A stretch of DNA of 11,999 nucleotides from Planctomycetota bacterium (GTDB lineage Bacteria > Planctomycetota > JAJSAM01), in the NCBI GenBank assembly GCA_029932425.1, contig JAOZQC010000050.1:1-11999 (forward strand), read 5' to 3'. The notes beneath the pieces were generated by a model. That model saw only the letters and a list, made by a program, of their open reading frames with translations. It had not been told where the DNA came from and made no database searches. Position 1 is the stretch's first letter; each line of letters opens with the position of its first letter. Position numbers and translations under genes: made by a program. Positions 1 to 6,319 of the stretch are shown in pieces.

Positions 1-924
1 GCGCAGCGCGGACTCCCGGACCCCGCCGTCGGGGTCCCGCGCCAGGAGGAGGAGGTCGGGAACGGAGTCCCGGGCGCCGAGGCGGAGGAGGGCGGCGGCC
101 GCCTCCCGCCGCACCGCCGCCTCCGGGTCCCGGGCGGCCCGGCGGGCGAGGGGCAGGTCCTCTCCGCCGCCCAGGCCCGCGAGCACGCGGACCGCGTACC
201 TCCGGCACCGGGGATCCCGGCTGGAGAGGGCCGCGCGCGCTCCGGGGGGGAGCTCCGCCGCGCCGCACCCGAGGAGACCCTCGGCGGCGAGGTGGAGGAT
301 CGAGGGGAGCGTCAGGGGCCGGTCGAGGATCTCGCCGAGCCAGGGGGCGGCCTCCGGACTGCCCAGATCGCGGAGCAGCCGCACCACCCGGCGCCGGCGG
401 ATCAGGTCGCGGGGAAGCCCGCGACCCACGGCCACCGCCGCCCGGGCGGCCAGGTCCCGGTCCAGGAGGAGGACCTGGAAGCGCGCGGTGCCCGGTCTCA
501 GGGCGTCCTCGCGGTCCAGGCCGATTCGCACGATGCGGCGGTACTCGCGGAGACGGCGCACCTCCGGGGGCTCCCCCCGCCGCTCCATCTCCCGGAGGGC
601 GGCGGCGGCCCGCACCCGGACCTCCGCCGAGGGGGAGCCGAGAGCGGCCTCCAGGGCGGGCCGGGCGGTGTCCCCCAGGGAGACGAGACGCCGGAGGGCC
701 CGCTCCCTCTCCTCGTACCGGTCGGAGGCGAGGGCCTCCACCGCCTCCCGGACGGCCCGGGAGCGACCGGCCCGGATCTCGCCCGCGGGCCTCCAGGGCA
801 GGGCCAGGAGGAGGAGGAGGACCAGCGCGCAGAGAATGAGCCAGGGGTGGCGTCGCACGCCTCCCCGGCGTGCGAATGCCCTGCCGGGCGGGAGCCGGCC
901 CGGAAGCCGCCCCCGGGCGTTCAT
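1..924 (-). CDS. membrane-anchored HEAT-repeat protein (C-terminus cut by window edge)
   Basis: The minus strand reads open for 308 codons from an ATG at 924 to the window edge, with no stop, so the C-terminus is missing. An in-frame TGA lies six codons upstream, so 924 is the first possible ATG; I see no clear Shine-Dalgarno. Residues 1-27 are basic and arginine-rich, residues 28-44 (PWLILCALVLLLLLALPW) form one membrane anchor, and the rest is soluble. From about residue 55 there are helical repeats of HEAT/PBS-lyase type, clearest at 85-113 (DTARPALEAALGSPSAEVRV), 187-220 and 235-308, where units such as ARDPEAAVRREAAAALLRLG recur about every 31 residues. HEAT repeats of this kind are protein-binding scaffolds; no catalytic motif is visible, so the partner is unknown. 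The gene is divergent from the YeiH operon. The family call is firm and the function is open. Confidence 0.82.
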   Translation of the reverse strand, partial: MNARGRLPGRLPPGRAFARRGGVRRHPWLILCALVLLLLLALPWRPAGEIRAGRSRAVREAVEALASDRYEERERALRRLVSLGDTARPALEAALGSPSAEVRVRAAAALREMERRGEPPEVRRLREYRRIVRIGLDREDALRPGTARFQVLLLDRDLAARAAVAVGRGLPRDLIRRRRVVRLLRDLGSPEAAPWLGEILDRPLTLPSILHLAAEGLLGCGAAELPPGARAALSSRDPRCRRYAVRVLAGLGGGEDLPLARRAARDPEAAVRREAAAALLRLGARDSVPDLLLLARDPDGGVRESALR

Positions 925-927
925 CCG

Positions 928-955
928 GTTCGACGGGGTTCACTCCGTTCGACGG
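928..955. repeat. 9-base direct repeat in the divergent intergenic gap
   Basis: The 9-mer GTTCGACGG occurs at 928-936 and again at 947-955, a 19-base period (about two helical turns), immediately upstream of the HEAT gene start. The same-face spacing would suit a dimeric regulator, but no regulator gene is in the window, so an operator role is only a guess. The rest of the 925-1087 gap holds a candidate -10 box for the rightward operon and nothing else I can support. Confidence 0.35.
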
Positions 956-1019
956 CCCGGCGGGCCCCGCGGGCGGCGGTGGGCCTCGTTTTGGGGGTCT
1001 TCCCGCCGGGTCCGGGGGA

Positions 1020-1025
1020 TAGAAT
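1020..1025 (+). promoter_or_regulatory. candidate -10 box of the small-protein/YeiH operon
   Basis: TAGAAT differs from the consensus TATAAT at one position and stands out in a strongly GC-rich gap. It lies 62 bases before the ATG at 1088, giving a leader of about 55 bases. No good -35 hexamer sits at the usual 16-18 base spacing, so this is a partial match only. Confidence 0.4.
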
Positions 1026-1087
1026 GCGTGCTCCTGTGGGAACCGACACGGACGGAGAGGCCGGGACCGCCGGCCGGGAGACGGTTC

Positions 1088-1252
1088 ATGCGGGAAGAGG
1101 AAAGGCCGGGGGAGATCGCGGGGATCGAGCTGGGGGAAGGCGAGCCCTGGGAGCCGTGGGAGACGAAGCTCGTGGTCTGGAGCATCGCCGTGGGCCTCCT
1201 CGTCCTCCTGGTGGGAGGCTACCTGGTCCACACCCTGATCCTCGCCGGGTGA
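1088..1252 (+). CDS. 54-residue single-span membrane protein, first gene of the YeiH operon
   Basis: The start is the ATG at 1088, preceded by GGGAG (1076-1080) seven bases upstream. The reading frame stays open further upstream, but that part has the arginine- and proline-rich composition of a non-coding frame. The protein begins MREEERPGE, has an acidic, tryptophan-bearing stretch (GEPWEPWETK, residues 18-27), then one membrane segment from about residue 28 to 51 (LVVWSIAVGLLVLLVGGYLV), ending LILAG. Such a layout suggests a small subunit or chaperone that packs against a larger membrane protein. The stop is six bases before the next start, so it is very probably co-transcribed and translationally coupled with the soluble protein and the YeiH-type transporter. 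No function can be assigned from sequence alone. Confidence 0.72.
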   Translation: MREEERPGEIAGIELGEGEPWEPWETKLVVWSIAVGLLVLLVGGYLVHTLILAG

Positions 1253-1258
1253 CCCCCC

Positions 1259-1525
1259 GTGGCCGTGGTGGAGATCGTCCTCGAGCAGCGCGACGGGCGC
1301 TGGATCGGCAGGGGTGAGGGCCTGGAGGCGGAGGCCCCCGATCTCTTCGAGCTCGACGAGCTCCTGCGGCGGGGGATCGAGGCCTCCGGGCGCTTTCCGG
1401 CGGGCGAGAGGGTCGAGGTCTTCCAGGCCTGCGATCGGCGGATGATCCCCCCCTGGATGCGCCCCTACCACTCCCACTACTTCAACCGCACCTTCGCCTT
1501 CGTGGTCGGAGAGGAGGCAACCTGA
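1259..1525 (+). CDS. 88-residue soluble protein, DUF5395-like / HicB-like fold, in YeiH operon
   Basis: The likely start is the GTG at 1259; GGGTGA (1247-1252), overlapping the previous stop, can serve as its Shine-Dalgarno six bases upstream. GTGs at 1265 and 1268 are alternatives. Residues 1-40 read as strand-strand-helix (EIVLEQRDGRWIGRGEGLEA then a leucine- and glutamate-rich helix), the pattern of the HicB/UPF0150 partial RNase H fold. The C-terminal part carries a distinctive motif, PPWMRPYHSHYFNR, at about residues 64-77. From memory it resembles the small family DUF5395, which I believe is found beside YeiH-type transporters; I could not verify this. There is no membrane segment or signal peptide. 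A cytoplasmic accessory or regulatory role for the transporter is inferred from the operon. It does not look like a toxin-antitoxin unit because no HicA-like partner is present. Confidence 0.75.
   Translation: MAVVEIVLEQRDGRWIGRGEGLEAEAPDLFELDELLRRGIEASGRFPAGERVEVFQACDRRMIPPWMRPYHSHYFNRTFAFVVGEEAT
1511..1517 (+). promoter_or_regulatory. strong ribosome binding site for the YeiH-type gene
   Basis: GAGGAGG inside the end of the upstream gene lies seven bases before the ATG at 1525. It fixes that start and, with the TGATG stop/start overlap, indicates coupled translation of the two proteins. Confidence 0.7.
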
Positions 1526-2997
1526 TGGCCGCAAGCGACGTCAACCGCAAGTGGACCTCCGGCATGCTGAGCACCGAGGACTGGTGGGCCGTGTGGCTCG
1601 GCCTGCTCATGGTCCTCCTGGGGCTCGCCTCCGTCTTCGGCGTGGACCTCGTGGGGTGGGTCACCCAGCCGAGGACGTGGATCGAACCCGGCAAGGGCTT
1701 CAAGGTGGCGGGGCGGGCCTGGCAGGGGTTGGGACCCGCCGGGGGCTTCCTGGTGACCTACCTCGTGTTCACGGCGGTGACCATGGTGGGCGCCGCCTGC
1801 ATGAGATGGAACGTCCGGAAATACCTCTGCGCCTGGACGGTGCTCTACCTGATCACGTGGGGGTGCTGGTTCCTGGGCCGGCACGCGCGCATCGCCGCCA
1901 TGTCGAACCAGTACGAGACCTACGGCATCACCTGGAGTCTGGGCATGGGGGGAGGAGGGGCCTACCTGCTCTGCCTGGCCGTGGGCCTGGCCATCGGCAA
2001 CCTCTTCAAGCGCGCAGCCGCCTTCCTCCGGGAGGCCGCCAAGCCGGAGTGGTTCATCAAGGCCGCCATCGTGTACCTGGGCGTGAAGCTCGGAGTGAAG
2101 TCGATGGAGGCGGCGGGCTTCGCGTTCGACATCGCCGTGGCGGGCGCCGCGGCCACCGTGGTCGCGTATCTCCTGTTCTGGCCCGTCTCCTACCTCATCT
2201 GCCGCCGCCTGTTCCGGATGACCCGCGAGTGGGCGGCGTGCCTCTCCTCCGGAGTCTCGGTGTGCGGCGTGTCGGCCGCGGTGGCCACCGGGGGCGCCAT
2301 CAAGGCCCGCACCTTCGTGCCGGTGGCGGTGTCCATCCTCGTGGTGGTGTGCACGATCTTCGTGATCGTGGGGCTGCCGCCGATCTTCACCGGGACGTTG
2401 CTCGACGAGCCCATGGTGGCCGGCTCGGCGGTGGGGATGACGGTGAAGACCGACGGCGGGGACGCCGCCACCGGGGCGATCCTCGACGACATGATGCGGG
2501 CGGCGAAGGCGAAGGAGACCCCCGGGGAGGTCTGGCAGGAGGGCTGGATCCTGACCTCGGCCATCATGACCAAGATCTGGATCGACATGTTCATCGGGAT
2601 CTGGGCCTTCGTCCTGGCGTTCCTCTGGATCTACCGCGTGGAACGGAAGCCCGGACATGCGCGCCCCCCGGCGTCCGAGATCTGGTTCCGCTTCCCCAAG
2701 TTCGTCCTGGGCTACCTCTTCGCCTGGCTCGTCTACGTGCTCATCGCGGCCGTGGCGCCGGGGGCGACGGGGGCCGCGAAGGTGGGGGCCGTGCCCGTGG
2801 AAGGGGCCATGCGGCACCTCTTCTTCATGCTCACCTTCACCTCGATCGGCGTGATCACCGACTTCTCGAAGCTCCGGGGCATCGGCAAGCCCGCGCTGGC
2901 CTACTCGCTCATGCAGTTCCTCATCATCCCCCCCGTGGCGCTGGTCATCGCCTGGATCTTCCATCACGGGATGATGCCCCCCGTGGCGGGGCGGTAG
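1525..2997 (+). CDS. YeiH-family transporter (putative sulfate exporter family, UPF0324)
   Basis: A 490-residue polytopic inner-membrane protein of the YeiH/UPF0324 family. The start ATG shares its A with the previous TGA and has a strong GAGGAGG site. About ten or eleven hydrophobic segments are visible, for example near residues 21-40, 73-92, 102-117, 143-160, 205-225, 262-285, 350-370, 393-412, 431-442 and 460-479. Family landmarks are the serine/cysteine motif SSGVSVCGVSAAVATGGAIK (241-260, matching the family's SICG-A-A-VIKA region), SAVGMTVKTDGGDAATGAI (301-319), FPKFVLGYL (390-398) and FTSIGVITDFSKL (438-450). At 490 residues it is much longer than the roughly 350-residue enterobacterial YeiH. 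The extra length lies mainly in the N-terminal half, including a hydrophilic loop at 45-70, and at 320-345. The family name rests on weak substrate evidence; the real substrate is unknown. The two small upstream genes may be dedicated subunits. Confidence 0.9.
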   Translation: MAASDVNRKWTSGMLSTEDWWAVWLGLLMVLLGLASVFGVDLVGWVTQPRTWIEPGKGFKVAGRAWQGLGPAGGFLVTYLVFTAVTMVGAACMRWNVRKYLCAWTVLYLITWGCWFLGRHARIAAMSNQYETYGITWSLGMGGGGAYLLCLAVGLAIGNLFKRAAAFLREAAKPEWFIKAAIVYLGVKLGVKSMEAAGFAFDIAVAGAAATVVAYLLFWPVSYLICRRLFRMTREWAACLSSGVSVCGVSAAVATGGAIKARTFVPVAVSILVVVCTIFVIVGLPPIFTGTLLDEPMVAGSAVGMTVKTDGGDAATGAILDDMMRAAKAKETPGEVWQEGWILTSAIMTKIWIDMFIGIWAFVLAFLWIYRVERKPGHARPPASEIWFRFPKFVLGYLFAWLVYVLIAAVAPGATGAAKVGAVPVEGAMRHLFFMLTFTSIGVITDFSKLRGIGKPALAYSLMQFLIIPPVALVIAWIFHHGMMPPVAGR

Positions 2998-3108
2998 CGG
3001 GCCGTGCCTCCCGCCCGGTCCCGGATCATGGACGCGGCCGCCCGTTCCGCCCCCCGGGAGGGGAGGGAGCGACCGCCCGAAGGGCGAGGCAGGCGGCCGC
3101 GCGGCGTG

Positions 3109-3114
3109 TATACT
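3109..3114 (+). promoter_or_regulatory. candidate -10 box giving a near-leaderless transcript
   Basis: TATACT, preceded directly by TG, ends only six bases before the ATG at 3121. If used as a -10 box it would start transcription at about the start codon, giving a leaderless mRNA, in keeping with the lack of a clear Shine-Dalgarno there. No -35 match is seen. The 123-base gap before this gene also holds a small hairpin (CGCCC-GAA-GGGCG, 3074-3086) without a T tract, so no convincing terminator follows the YeiH gene. Confidence 0.42.
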
Positions 3115-3120
3115 CGAGGC

Positions 3121-4326
3121 ATGCGGAAGGCGGCGTTCCTCTTCCTGCTCGTGCCGGTCCTCCTCTCCGCCGCCCCGTCCCGCGCCGGCGGGAAGGACCC
3201 GGACCGGGAGTTCCGGGCGCGGGTGGACCGGGCCATCACGAAGGGCTGCGCCTACCTCGCCGCCGCCCAGTCTCCGGACGGCACCTGGAAGAGCCCCTAC
3301 GACGGCAAGTGGCCGGGCGGCGCCACCGCCCTCTGCCTGCTCGCCCTGCTCACCTCCGAGTACAACGTCTGGTCCGACACGGTCCAGAAGGCCTACCGGT
3401 ACGTCCTGGCGCAGAACTTCACCCGGACGTACTCCGCGGCGCTGGCGATCATGGCGGTGGAGGCCCGCCGCATCCCGCCGGAGGAGTTCAAGGCTCTCCG
3501 CGAGGGGAGGAAGGTCCCGAAGCCGAAACGCAAGCTCACCAGGGAGGAGAAGGCCTTCGTGGCGCGCCACGTGAGGATGCTGCTCGAAGGGCGGCAGCAC
3601 GACGCCTGGGGCTACCCCAAAGATCCGAACGGCCAGGGGGACTGGGGGGGAGACCTCTCGAACACCCAGTATGCCGTCCTCGCCTTCAAGTCCGCGGCCC
3701 GGTGCGGGGTGAGGATCGAGGAGGAGGACTGGCTTCGCATCCTCCGCATCGTGCTGAACGCCCAGGAGAAGAAGGGGCCCCGGGTGCGGCTGGTGGTGGG
3801 GCGCGGGAAGGGCCCCCGGTCCTCCCTGGAGACGCGCCTCGCGGAGGCCCGGGGCTGGCGCTACCGCTGGCCCTACTCCGTGAAGGTGGGGGCGTCCACG
3901 AGCACGGTGAACCCGCCTCCGAACGACAAGCCCTCCGGGAGCATGACCACCGCGGGAATCTCCTGCCTGGCCATCATCCACAGCGAGCTCTACCGGAGCC
4001 GCCGCTACCGCAACAAGATCCGCCGGGTGGCCAAGGCGCTCGACGACGGCTTCGCCTGGCTCCAGGAGCACTGGTCCGTGACGGAGAATCCGGGCGGTCG
4101 CCGCGCCTGGCACTACTACTACCTCTACGGGCTCGAGCGCGCGGGCGTCCTCGCGGACCGGAAGTGGATCGGCCCCCACGACTGGTACCGGGAGGGGGCG
4201 GAGTTCCTCCTCGACCGCCAGGGGGTGAACGGCTCCTGGCAGGGGGACATCCTCTCCACCTCGTTCGCCCTTCTCTTCCTGAAGCGCTCCACGCGGCCCG
4301 TGGCGCTCACGGGCCTTGGGCGGTGA
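3121..4326 (+). CDS. secreted prenyltransferase/squalene-oxidase-type alpha-toroid repeat protein
   Basis: A 401-residue exported protein. Residues 1-22 are a signal peptide (MRKAAFLFLLVPVLLSAAPS, cleavage probably after RA at 21-22). The mature part carries terpenoid-cyclase/prenyltransferase toroid repeats, each a helix ending in a QSPDGTW-like turn: ITKGCAYLAAAQSPDGTW (39-56) with PGGATALCLLALL (66-77); DLSNTQYAVLAFKSA (178-192); GSMTTAGISCLAII (273-286); DDGFAWLQEHW (308-318); and EFLLDRQGVNGSWQGDILST (361-380). I see no DxDD or QW-type catalytic acid cluster of squalene-hopene cyclases and no zinc site of prenyltransferases, so enzyme activity is unlikely or novel. A lysine-rich segment (130-144) interrupts the repeats. 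Such secreted toroids are common in Planctomycetota genomes and have no established role. The ATG at 3121 is chosen over an earlier in-frame GTG (3004), whose extension is arginine- and proline-rich and would bury the signal peptide. Confidence 0.85.
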   Translation: MRKAAFLFLLVPVLLSAAPSRAGGKDPDREFRARVDRAITKGCAYLAAAQSPDGTWKSPYDGKWPGGATALCLLALLTSEYNVWSDTVQKAYRYVLAQNFTRTYSAALAIMAVEARRIPPEEFKALREGRKVPKPKRKLTREEKAFVARHVRMLLEGRQHDAWGYPKDPNGQGDWGGDLSNTQYAVLAFKSAARCGVRIEEEDWLRILRIVLNAQEKKGPRVRLVVGRGKGPRSSLETRLAEARGWRYRWPYSVKVGASTSTVNPPPNDKPSGSMTTAGISCLAIIHSELYRSRRYRNKIRRVAKALDDGFAWLQEHWSVTENPGGRRAWHYYYLYGLERAGVLADRKWIGPHDWYREGAEFLLDRQGVNGSWQGDILSTSFALLFLKRSTRPVALTGLGR

Positions 4327-4383
4327 GCCGGCCGGGGTCGGGGAGGGGCACGACACCCGCTCCGGGAGGCTGACGCGGCCGGG

Positions 4384-4410
4384 ATCCCGCCCCGCCTTCC
4401 TCGGCGGGAT
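4384..4410. terminator. possible hairpin terminator after the toroid gene
   Basis: ATCCCGCC (4384-4391) and GGCGGGAT (4403-4410) pair perfectly over 8 bases across an 11-base loop, 58 bases after the stop at 4326. No T tract follows, so intrinsic termination is not demonstrated; it may only mark a 3' end. Confidence 0.3.
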
Positions 4411-4748
4411 GCATGCTTTCGCGGGACCTCGCCCGTACGCCTGAGGAGGAATGCAGGCCGGGAGTGCGGGAGGCGGTCCTCGCGTCCGCCCGGATCGGGT
4501 GTCGCGGGCCGGACGGCCCCCCCCCTTCTCCATCCCCGGGCGAGCCTTCCTTCTCCGCCCCGTGCTCGAACCGAGGGCGGGAGGGAAGGCGGCGGGCGGC
4601 CCGGCGCGGCCCCTCCGAATCGAGAGCCGGCATGATGATCGCGGCCCCCACCGGGTCCGCGGGGCTTCCGACATCGTCGCGCCGGTCACGGACTCGGGCG
4701 GGACCCGGCGGCGGTGGCGCGCCGCCCGCCGGGCGGCGAGGAGGGAGA

Positions 4749-4847
4749 GGCCGCGGTACGCGGCCGGGCGGGAGGATCCGCCTCCCCCGGGGAGAAGAGG
4801 TGCGAACGATGAAGCCCCTGGGGGGGCCGCCCCCGGATTCCCGGGGG
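4749..4847. other. cluster of three perfect short hairpins
   Basis: Three perfect inverted repeats follow one another within 99 bases: GGCCGCG-GTA-CGCGGCC (4749-4765), GGGAGG-ATCCG-CCTCCC (4770-4786) and CCCCCGG-ATTC-CCGGGGG (4830-4847). They lie upstream of the TPR-thioredoxin gene and its candidate promoter. At this GC content some hairpins are expected by chance, so a structured RNA is only a possibility. Confidence 0.3.
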
Positions 4848-4880
4848 GCGCGGTGCTGGCCCGGGGGCGGGCGGACGGGG

Positions 4881-4889
4881 TATCGTATC
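4881..4889 (+). promoter_or_regulatory. candidate promoter box of the TPR-thioredoxin gene
   Basis: An AT-rich island (TATCGTATC) in otherwise GC-rich DNA lies about 55 bases before the ATG at 4945. It contains a tandem GTATC repeat (4880-4889). No -35 is evident. It follows three closely spaced G-runs (4863-4880). A -10 role is inferred from position and composition only. Confidence 0.33.
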
Positions 4890-4944
4890 GGGGCCGCATC
4901 GAGGTCGCGTCGCCGGGGACGACGCCCGTGAGAGGATTCCGACC

Positions 4945-6294
4945 ATGAGGATGAAACTGCTCGTCTCGCTGGCCTGCCTGGCCTTCCTCGCCGGGGGGCC
5001 GGCCGCGCCCGCCGGTGAGGACGCCGCCGCCCACTACCGGGCCGGCCGGAAAGCCGAGGCGGCGCGCGATTTCAAGACCGCCCTCGCCGAGTACGACGAG
5101 GTGCTGGATCTCGACGAGGACTACGAGGACGCGTTCGAGCGCTGGGACGCCTGCCAGAAACTGGCCGAGTGGCAGGAGTCCCTGGAGGGGCGGAAGCCCG
5201 GAGCCGCGGACCTCGTCCGGCTCGGCGAGGTCTACTACGGCCTCAACCGGTTCGAGGACGAGCGGAAGTGTTACGAGGACGCCCTGCGACTCGATCCGAA
5301 CCTGAGCGAGGCCCACGGCCACCTCGCCCTCTGGTACTACACCCGGGGGGGGAAGATCGCCGACGTGGTCCGCGAGACCCTCCGGTTCCTGGAGACGAGT
5401 CCCTACCGGGAGCACCTGGGGCGGGCGATCGCCGACTTCAAGGTCTACGGGGTGCTCCGCACGCTGGGCCGCCCGGCCCTGGCCGACGTCCTTACGAGGT
5501 ACCGGAAAGCGTACGGGAAAGACCGCCGGGCGGCGGCGGGGATCCTGGAGGAGGCGGCGGGCCGGAAGGACATCCCGGATGCGTTCCGGACCTGGCTCTA
5601 CGCCCGGGCGGGCCGGACGCGCATGGCGGGGGGGGACCTCGAGGGGGCGCGCCGGGACTTCCGGGAGTGCCTGAAGCACGTGGCCTGCGCCTCCACCCTC
5701 CAGGCGCGGCTGGGGCTGGCCGCCCTGGACGTCCGCGAGGGCAAGCTCGCCGCCGCCCTGGAGAACCTCCGGGCCGCGGTGGCCGAGGGGTCGGCGGCGT
5801 GCAAGTCCATCGCCGCCCAGCGCGAGAAGGCCTTCCGGCCGCTGTTCGAGAGCGACGACCCCGCCGTCCGCGAGGAGATGAAGAGGCTCTCGGACCCCGT
5901 GCGGGGGGACGACCCGATCCGGGAGCGGATCAAGGCGGCCTGCGCGAGGGCGGCGAAGGAGGGCAAGCTCGTCCTCCTCGAGGCCTACGGTCCCTACTGC
6001 CCCTCCGTGATGGCCATGGAGGAGACCCTGGCACACCCCGAGGTCCGGGCCGTCATCTCGGAGAAGTACGTCCTCGTCCGCCTGGACTACGGCGCGCATC
6101 ACCGGGGCATGTCGGTGGACGCCCAGTACGGCGATCTCTTCCAGACGTTCGGAGTGCCCTGTTTCCTCGTCCTGGACCCGGACGGCGACATCGTCTCCAT
6201 CGAGAAGGACGCCGCCCTCTACCGGGTGGAGAACCGGTGCTACGATCCCGCCAGGCTCGCGAAGTGGCTCACCGAGACCGCGAACGAGGGCTGA
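4945..6294 (+). CDS. secreted TPR protein with C-terminal thioredoxin-like domain
   Basis: A 449-residue exported protein. Residues 1-23 are a signal peptide (MRMKLLVSLACLAFLAGGPA, then APAGE). TPR units follow: AAAHYRAGRKAEAARDFKTA (27-46) with the next helix to 62, a second pair around 88-130 (RLGEVYYGLNRFEDERKCYE), and a degenerate helical region to about 310. Residues 325-445 resemble a Thioredoxin_7-type domain: KLVLLEAYGPYCPSVMAMEE (341-360) at the active-site turn, FGVPCFLVLDPDG (402-414) with the cis-proline P405, and a final helix. The active site has only the first cysteine (C352); valine replaces the resolving one (C-P-S-V), while an extra cysteine follows the cis-proline (C406). 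It may act as a redox partner of single-cysteine type or as a binding domain. The start is supported by AGGA (4933-4936) eight bases upstream. It is followed 25 bases later by the membrane/spermidine-synthase gene, probably in one operon. Confidence 0.85.
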   Translation: MRMKLLVSLACLAFLAGGPAAPAGEDAAAHYRAGRKAEAARDFKTALAEYDEVLDLDEDYEDAFERWDACQKLAEWQESLEGRKPGAADLVRLGEVYYGLNRFEDERKCYEDALRLDPNLSEAHGHLALWYYTRGGKIADVVRETLRFLETSPYREHLGRAIADFKVYGVLRTLGRPALADVLTRYRKAYGKDRRAAAGILEEAAGRKDIPDAFRTWLYARAGRTRMAGGDLEGARRDFRECLKHVACASTLQARLGLAALDVREGKLAAALENLRAAVAEGSAACKSIAAQREKAFRPLFESDDPAVREEMKRLSDPVRGDDPIRERIKAACARAAKEGKLVLLEAYGPYCPSVMAMEETLAHPEVRAVISEKYVLVRLDYGAHHRGMSVDAQYGDLFQTFGVPCFLVLDPDGDIVSIEKDAALYRVENRCYDPARLAKWLTETANEG

Positions 6295-6319
6295 CGCCGG
6301 CCCGGGGGTGGGGGGGGCG

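Larger units (their letters stand above)
4327..4944. other. 618-base hairpin-rich stretch without a supportable gene
   Basis: Open frames exist on both strands, for example 4451-4948 plus, but their products are arginine/glycine/proline-rich with no recognisable fold. Their third codon positions also carry clearly more A/T than the neighbouring genes. I therefore read the stretch as intergenic: the tail of the toroid gene, possible terminator hairpins, and the promoter and leader of the TPR-thioredoxin gene. A decayed gene cannot be excluded. I see no tRNA, no known riboswitch and no repeat array. Confidence 0.55.

Noticed and set aside
292..1317. Plus-strand open frame across the HEAT gene and the small membrane gene
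   Set aside because: The minus strand gives a clean anchor plus HEAT repeats over 1-924, and the small membrane protein occupies another frame; this frame has shadow composition.
1259..1525. HicB-type antitoxin of a toxin-antitoxin pair
   Set aside because: The first half has a HicB-like pattern, but there is no HicA-like partner and no DNA-binding domain, and the gene is coupled to a transporter.
1551..4373. Plus-strand open frame of 940 codons over the YeiH-type and toroid genes
   Set aside because: Arginine/glycine/histidine-rich out-of-frame shadow of two well-supported genes.
4820..4880. Possible G-quadruplex formed by runs of G before the TPR-thioredoxin promoter
   Set aside because: Only some runs are close enough together and one loop is long; at this GC content such runs are common, so no feature is claimed.
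4451..4948. Plus-strand open frame of 165 codons that ends in an ATGA overlap with the TPR-thioredoxin start
   Set aside because: The product is arginine/glycine/proline-rich with no domain, the third-position A/T content is clearly higher than in neighbours, and the purine-rich GAGGAGGA abuts its ATG with no spacer. The overlap is likely chance.
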